Shown here piece by piece: positions 40,187 through 45,329 of a stretch of 45,329 nt of DNA. This stretch comes from Thiococcus pfennigii (lineage in GTDB: Bacteria; Pseudomonadota; Gammaproteobacteria; Chromatiales; Chromatiaceae). A model generated the notes under the pieces. That model searched no databases, was not told where the DNA came from, and worked only from the letters and a program-made list of their open reading frames with translations. The position numbers were made by a program, and so were the translations under genes. The stretch covers positions 1 to 45,329 of the forward strand of contig NZ_NRRW01000030.1 in NCBI RefSeq assembly GCF_016583835.1, written 5' to 3'. The stretch's first letter is position 1. The number at the start of each line of letters is the position of its first letter.

Positions 40187-41044
40187 TCAGCGCGCAACCA
40201 GGGCCTCGTAGAGGACCGAATAGTCCTCGTCGCCGTGCCCGGCCGCGATGCCGCGCAGGCAGGCCGCCTCGAGGGCGGCGATCGGCGCCGTGTCGATGCC
40301 CTCCTCCCCGGCCACACGACGGAACAGGCGGATGTCCTTCAGCAGGTGCTTGAGCGAGAAGTTGGCGCGGCCATAGTCGTGGGCGAGGTACTTGTCGAGC
40401 TTCTTGTCGAAGGTCGGCGCGTAGAGGGCGCTGCCGCGCAACAGGGCCATGAATTGGTCGACGGCGATCCCCTCGCGGCGCACGAGCCCGAGGCTCGCGG
40501 CGAAGGTCGCGGTCAGCCCGGCGATCAACTGGTTCATCGCGAGCTTCAAGGCCGCCGCGTGGCCCACCGCGCCGATGCGCTGCGGGGCCTCGCCCAAGGC
40601 GGCGAGAAACGGCCGGCAGCGCTCGAAGAGGGCCGCCTCGCCGCCGGCCATGATCAGGAGCCGCCCGGCGCAGGCCTCCGGCAGGCTGCCGAGGACCGGG
40701 GCCTCGAGGTACTCGGCGCCGGCGGCGGCGAGACGTGCGGCCAGGTCGCGACTCTCGTCCGGGGCGATCGTGCCCATCTGGATGACGATCCGCCCGGCGA
40801 GCGCCGCCGTGGCCGGCGGCACCAGCGTCTCGGCGATCGCCTCGGCATCGGCGAGCAGCAGCGCGACCAGCTCGGCCGCGGCGATCGCCTCGCCCGGCGA
40901 GGCGGCGGTCGCGATGCCCTCGTCGGCGAGCGCCTGCGCGGCCCCCGGGCTGCGGTTCCAGCCGACGATGGCGAAACCCTGCTGGTGGAGGCGCCGCGCG
41001 ATCGCGGTGCCCATCAGCCCGAGGCCCAAGACGGCGATCTTCAT
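40187..41044 (-). CDS. NAD(P)-dependent beta-hydroxyacid dehydrogenase (HIBADH/glyoxylate reductase family)
   Basis: The protein is 285 aa. The Rossmann motif GLGLMG (residues 7-12) is followed by NRSP, suggesting NADP(H). The family's catalytic-lysine segment is KLAMNQLIAG, and the first conserved substrate loop appears as APVLGSLPEACAGRLLIMAGG. Members reduce short semialdehydes or glyoxylate; the exact substrate is not determined. ATG 41044 is preferred over an ATG 12 bp upstream. It is not obviously in an operon; MITE-like sequences lie upstream. Confidence 0.85.
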   Translation of the reverse strand: MKIAVLGLGLMGTAIARRLHQQGFAIVGWNRSPGAAQALADEGIATAASPGEAIAAAELVALLLADAEAIAETLVPPATAALAGRIVIQMGTIAPDESRDLAARLAAAGAEYLEAPVLGSLPEACAGRLLIMAGGEAALFERCRPFLAALGEAPQRIGAVGHAAALKLAMNQLIAGLTATFAASLGLVRREGIAVDQFMALLRGSALYAPTFDKKLDKYLAHDYGRANFSLKHLLKDIRLFRRVAGEEGIDTAPIAALEAACLRGIAAGHGDEDYSVLYEALVAR

Positions 41045-41090
41045 CGAGTCAACCACTCCCGACCCGCGCGCGGGTCCGTCGTTGCCTTGC

Positions 41091-41251
41091 CCTAAGGAGA
41101 CGCTGATTTATTGGCCGTCCTGGCCAAAAATCCGCACGGAAGTCGAAAGCGCGGCTTCCGACTTCCTTCATGTTCAGTCGCTTATCGCGACTGAACATGG
41201 CGGGGCTCCTGCCCCGCACGGGAAGCGCCGAATACTTCGGCGCTTCCCTAA
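41091..41251. repeat. MITE-like repeat, long copy with extra hairpins
   Basis: It shares its first ~40 bp (GGAGACGCTGATTTATTGGC and following) and last ~50 bp with 32438-32535. About 63 bp of additional sequence in the middle contain two strong hairpins: GGAAGTCG/CGACTTCC and a perfect 12-bp stem ATGTTCAGTCGC/GCGACTGAACAT (41170-41198). Its ends read CCTAAGGAGACGC and, inverted, TAGGGAAGCGCCG. Confidence 0.75.
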
Positions 41252-41285
41252 CGTCTCGGATCGCGCGCGCCGGGCGCAAGGCCTG

Positions 41286-42113
41286 TCAGCGGGCCATCGC
41301 GCGGCGCAGCTCGGCGATGACCTCGGCCGTCTCGGGCCGCACGCCGCGCCACAGCAGGAAGGACTCGGCGGCCTGCTCGACGAGCATGCCGAGGCCGTCG
41401 AGGACCACGGCCGCCCCCTGCGAACGGCCCCAGTCGAGGAAGGGGACCGAGGCCGGGCCGTAGACCAGGTCGTAGACCCAGCCCCCCGCGCTCAGGCAGC
41501 CGGCCGGCAGCGCCGGCAGCGCCCCGCCGAGGCCGGCCGAGGTGGCATTGAGGATCAGGTCGAAGCCCGCGCCGGCGAACCCGTCGAACCCGCCGCCGCG
41601 CACCGGCCCGAAGGCCGCGGCGGCGGCCGCCAGCGCCTCGGCCTTGGCGGCGGTGCGGTTGGCGATCGCGAGTTCGGTGACGCCCGCGTCCAGCAGCGGG
41701 CGCAGCACGCCGCGCGCGGCACCGCCGGCCCCGAGCAGCAGGACGCGTCGACCGGCGAAGGCGAAGCCGTGATTGCCGGCCAGGTCCCGGACCAGGCCGG
41801 CCCCGTCGGTATTGTCGCCGCGCAGGCGCCCGTCGGGCAGCCGGCTCAGGGTATTGACGGCCCCGGCGGTCTCGGCATACGGCGACCGCTCGTCGGCGAG
41901 CGCCCAGGCCTGCTCCTTGAACGGGACCGTGACGTTGAGGCCGGCACCGCCGGCGGCGAAGAAGCGCTGCACGTCGCCGGCGAAGTCATCGAGCCGCCCG
42001 AGGATCCGGTCGTAGACGAGATCCTGGCCGGTCTGGCGGGCGAAGGCCGCGTGGATGACCGGCGAGCGGCTGTGCTCGATGGGGTGGCCGATGACGGCGT
42101 AGCGGCTGGGCAT
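41286..42113 (-). CDS. aroE: Shikimate dehydrogenase
   Basis: The protein is 275 aa. The N-terminal substrate domain has HSRSP, NVTVPFK with the catalytic Lys66, and DNTDG with Asp101. The NADP domain has LLGAGGAARG (about 125-133) and NRT for the 2'-phosphate. It reduces 3-dehydroshikimate in aromatic amino acid synthesis. It sits 30 bp downstream of hemB on the same strand, so the two may be co-transcribed. Confidence 0.92.
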   Translation of the reverse strand: MPSRYAVIGHPIEHSRSPVIHAAFARQTGQDLVYDRILGRLDDFAGDVQRFFAAGGAGLNVTVPFKEQAWALADERSPYAETAGAVNTLSRLPDGRLRGDNTDGAGLVRDLAGNHGFAFAGRRVLLLGAGGAARGVLRPLLDAGVTELAIANRTAAKAEALAAAAAAFGPVRGGGFDGFAGAGFDLILNATSAGLGGALPALPAGCLSAGGWVYDLVYGPASVPFLDWGRSQGAAVVLDGLGMLVEQAAESFLLWRGVRPETAEVIAELRRAMAR

Positions 42114-42143
42114 CGCGGATGGCCTCGTGGTCGGCGCGGCGCC

Positions 42144-43214
<1,071 letters not shown>

Positions 43215-43295
43215 CTAACCCAGTGCGTTAACATAGCGCAGCGGCCGCCGAGGCTCCAGCGCGAGCGGCGGCGCAGCGCTCTGGGCCATGAGGTC

Positions 43296-43462
43296 CGGAT
43301 TCAAGAACGACCGGTACCTCTTCTTGGAACCACGAAAAGAAACGAAACACGCGAAGAGGCTGAACAGACGCCAGATGACCTTCGGTATTTTCGCGACCTT
43401 CGCGCACTTCGCCGTTTCTTGTCGTCCGTGCTCGCGTCGATCGTTCTGGAACCGTTCCTGAA
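43296..43462 (+). repeat. ACGAAA-type dispersed repeat, copy 3
   Basis: It begins CCGGATTCAAGAACGACCGG and ends near GTTCTGGAACCGTTCCTGAA. Its outer parts match those of the copy at 44858-45026, with more divergence in the centre. It fills the 432-bp gap between hemB and the thioredoxin-like gene, which shows no other gene. Confidence 0.72.
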
Positions 43463-43589
43463 AGGGGCCAAGGTTCTCGAGGGCCAAGAGCCGTCAACCG
43501 CCAATCGTTCGTAGCGACCGGCCCCGATGCCCGCCCTCCTTGGGATCCACTGCCGAGAACACCAGAACCGAACGGAATTTTCGATACGA

Positions 43590-43976
43590 ATGAACGCCAT
43601 GGCACATCCTTCCGCGCCGGACGCGCCGCTGATCTTCGACTGCGACCGGGCCCGCTTCGAGGCCGAGGTCGTCGAGGCCTCGCGCACCCGGCCGATCCTC
43701 GTCGACTTCTGGGCCGACTGGTGCGCCCCCTGCCACGCCCTCGCCCCGCACCTGGAGCGGGTCGTCGCCGAACTCGGCGGGGCCGTGCGGCTCGCCCGGG
43801 TCGAGGTCGATGCCGACGACAACATGAAGCTCGCCGGCCACTATCGGCTGCGCGGCTTTCCGACCGTGCTGCTGCTGCACGACGGCGAGGAGCTCGGGCG
43901 CTTCAGCGGATCACGCTCCTCGCACCAGGTGCGCGACTGGCTCGGCGCCCACCTGCCCGCCGGGCCGACATCCTGA
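43590..43976 (+). CDS. Thioredoxin-domain protein
   Basis: The protein is 128 aa with one thioredoxin fold. The active site is WCAPC (Cys45, Cys48), with the cis-proline in GFPTVLL. It reads as a cytoplasmic thioredoxin-like reductant; no signal peptide is seen. It lacks the lysine/glycine pattern of canonical TrxA at the end and is probably an extra family member. ATG 43590 or the nearby ATG 43599 could be the start; neither has a strong ribosome binding site. mlaC begins 23 bp after the stop. Confidence 0.82.
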   Translation: MNAMAHPSAPDAPLIFDCDRARFEAEVVEASRTRPILVDFWADWCAPCHALAPHLERVVAELGGAVRLARVEVDADDNMKLAGHYRLRGFPTVLLLHDGEELGRFSGSRSSHQVRDWLGAHLPAGPTS

Positions 43977-43999
43977 TCGCCGCCCAACCGAGGTCCCCT

Positions 44000-44632
44000 A
44001 TGTTGCCGAACCAGCCGATCGCCCGCGCCTGGCCCCTGCTGCTGGTCTTGCTCGTCTGGACGTGGCCGCTCGCCGCCGAGCCCGATCTGAGTCCGCCGCA
44101 GCAGGTGATCGAGCGGGTCTCCGAGGGGCTGCGCCAGGTCCTGCGCGAGGACCGCGACCGGCTCGCGAACGATCCCCAATACGTCTACCAGGTCGTCGAT
44201 GAGCTCCTCGTGCCGCACGTCGACCTCGCGCGCAGCTCCGCCCTCGCGCTCGGCCCGATCTGGCGCGAGGCGAGCCCGACCCAGCGGGCCGCCTTCGCCG
44301 AGGAGTTCAAGCGGATGCTGGTGCGCACCTACGCCACCGCGGTCGACGAGCTCGGCGAGTGGCAGATCCAGTTCCTGCCGACGCCCCAAGCGCCCGATCG
44401 GGAGCGGGCGATCGTGCGCACCCGGATCCAGCGCGGCGGCGGCCAACCCATCTCGGTCGACTACCGGATGGTGCAACGCGACGGGCGCTGGCGGGCGTAC
44501 GACGTCTCGATCGAAGGGGTGAGCCTGCTCGTCAACTACCGCTCGACCCTCGTGCGCCTGACCCGCGAGCGGGGCGTCGACGGCATGATCGAGGCGCTCG
44601 CCCGGCACAATATCGAGCGGGCCGGGTCGTGA
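44000..44632 (+). CDS. mlaC: MlaC/Ttg2D-family periplasmic phospholipid-binding protein
   Basis: The protein is 210 aa. A signal peptide (hydrophobic run about residues 11-24, ending near PLAAEP) precedes the MlaC core: YQVVDELLVPHVDLARSS, WREASPTQRAAFAEEFKRML and YRMVQRDGRWRAYDVSIEGVSLLVNYR. It shuttles phospholipids between outer- and inner-membrane Mla complexes. The mlaFED genes do not precede it here; a thioredoxin gene does. So it may be an orphan MlaC, similar to those linked with hopanoid or other lipid transport. AGGTCC lies before ATG 44000. Confidence 0.88.
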   Translation: MLPNQPIARAWPLLLVLLVWTWPLAAEPDLSPPQQVIERVSEGLRQVLREDRDRLANDPQYVYQVVDELLVPHVDLARSSALALGPIWREASPTQRAAFAEEFKRMLVRTYATAVDELGEWQIQFLPTPQAPDRERAIVRTRIQRGGGQPISVDYRMVQRDGRWRAYDVSIEGVSLLVNYRSTLVRLTRERGVDGMIEALARHNIERAGS

Positions 44633-44805
44633 CACCGGGCACGGCCGAGTCGCTGTCCGACCGCCGCATCCAGACCGCGAGGGGCCCGGTCCGGTTGGGC
44701 GCGCGGGCACGGCGGCTCAATGAAGACAGGGGATTGCGCGCGCCGTAACCCGGCATCGGCCTTCGTCGGAGCCGCCTGCACATGTAGGGTGATCCGGGGT
44801 GACCA

Positions 44806-44830
44806 ATCGCCGGCAAGCCGGCCCCTACGG
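44806..44830. repeat. REP-like palindrome, copy 3
   Basis: ATCGCCGGCAAGCCGGCCCC then TACGG, nearly identical to copies at 16217 and 34364, located about 175 bp after mlaC. Confidence 0.7.
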
Positions 44831-44857
44831 CGCGCAATCAGCCGCCCAGTGGGTGTT

Positions 44858-45026
44858 AGGGAAGGGTTCAGAAACAAACGACACCAGCGCGAAGACGACA
44901 AGAAACTACGAAATACACGAAAGTCACGAAAAAACGGCAGATGCTTGTGTAAGCTTGGCCCTTTCGCGTGTTTCGCGTGTTTCGTAGTTCCCAGAAGATG
45001 TACCGGCTGTTCTTGAATCGTCACTA
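44858..45026 (-). repeat. ACGAAA-type dispersed repeat, fullest copy
   Basis: It begins GGGAAGGGTTCAGAAACAAA, passes GACAAGAAACTACGAAATAC, a variable centre, then CGTGTTTCGTAGTTCCCAGA, and ends GTTCTTGAATCGTCACTA. The ACTACGAAA and TTTCGTAGT segments can pair across the centre. Partial copies are at 34598, 39985 and 43296. Confidence 0.75.
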
Positions 45027-45230
45027 AGAGCCCGGTGGGCCGTACCGACGCGCCCCACCCGTGGGGCGGGAATTCGCCGGCGCACCCCGCCGAGGATCGA
45101 CCGTCACCCGTTCAACATCTCGAAAGAGGCCGCGGAACGGATCAGCCCTACCACCGCCCCTGAGAACTGTCGCTCATGCTGCGCCACTTCAATCGCTATC
45201 TGGTGCCTGGAAGAAAACCCCGTTGAATTC

Positions 45231-45271
45231 AAAAAAACCGCTGGCCTCATGCCGCCCCGGCGGCGGCTTTT
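45231..45271 (-). terminator. Terminator-like hairpin for a gene beyond the right edge
   Basis: On the minus strand, AAAAG-CCGC pairs with GCGG-TTTTTTT across a GC-rich inner hairpin (GCCGCC/GGCGGC). A seven-T run follows. It would end minus-strand transcription coming from outside the window. Confidence 0.4.
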
Positions 45272-45329
45272 CATTCGGATCGAGGCCGTCAGCGAGGAAT
45301 ACGGGGGGGCGATGTGAATTGCTTTCATC

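Larger units (their letters stand above)
44633..45329. other. Gene-poor end of the window
   Basis: About 700 bp containing a REP-like palindrome (44806-44830), a complete ACGAAA-type repeat (44858-45026) and a minus-strand terminator-like hairpin (45231-45271). I see no gene that can be supported; an open frame on the minus strand from 45328 to 45104 runs through the terminator-like hairpin. Confidence 0.55.

Noticed and set aside
45104-45328. 74-codon minus-strand open frame at the right end
   Set aside because: It passes through a terminator-like hairpin with a seven-T run and has no family feature; it may be chance.

Overview
The window looks like chromosomal DNA of a high-GC gammaproteobacterial sulfur oxidiser, most likely a purple sulfur bacterium of the Chromatiaceae. 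The main reason is an almost complete oxidative (reverse-type) dissimilatory sulfite reductase operon, dsrABEFHCMKLJOPNR, on the minus strand. The dsrEFH and dsrL genes mark the oxidative version. RuBisCO-activase genes (cbbQ, cbbO) and a carotenoid isomerase/desaturase-like gene next to dsr fit a phototrophic autotroph. Identification to genus is not possible from the sequence alone.

Region 1 (1-3.6 kb) is a mobile scrapyard. It holds three attC-like integron sites around two AT-rich cassette genes (one with a HEPN-type Rx4H motif), a decayed REP-associated transposase between inverted repeats, and broken DUF4160 and Uma2 genes. No integron integrase is visible. Region 2 (3.6-7.8 kb) carries cbbO and cbbQ on the minus strand. 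They are separated by a GxxExxY gene bounded by imperfect inverted repeats, and no RuBisCO structural genes are adjacent. Region 3 (7.6-16.2 kb) holds a small CPXCG protein, a metallo-beta-lactamase/double-rhodanese protein, a BBE-type flavoprotein, a DUF72 remnant, a Tat-exported PhoX-like protein, a stand-alone lpxD and a short-chain dehydrogenase.

Region 4 (16.3-31.5 kb) is the dsr operon. Cytoplasmic siroheme sulfite reductase DsrAB acts with the DsrEFH/DsrC sulfur relay. Oxidised DsrC connects to the membrane complex DsrMKJOP, DsrL is the NAD(P)H:acceptor oxidoreductase partner, DsrN amidates siroheme, and DsrR is an IscA-like helper. dsrS, which follows dsrR in Allochromatium, is not present here; a CrtISO-like gene sits in its place. 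A sigma70-like promoter and a perfect palindrome lie in the long leader of dsrA.

Region 5 (31.5-36.4 kb) runs divergently from dsr. It contains a TauD/TfdA-type dioxygenase, then a compact three-gene unit of two unrecognised proteins and an orphan Cas6/Cmx6-like RAMP protein, with no CRISPR array or other cas gene. A TacAT-type (GNAT/DUF1778) toxin-antitoxin pair and a truncated methylase-like ORF share a palindromic promoter region. Region 6 (36.5-45.3 kb) is more housekeeping: a TldE/TldD pair with an unknown partner, a beta-hydroxyacid dehydrogenase, aroE, hemB, a thioredoxin-like protein and mlaC.

At least four families of dispersed repeats fill the intergenic spaces. One MITE-like family has an inverted pair, at 16.3 and 36.3 kb, that brackets the whole dsr/Cas6-like segment.
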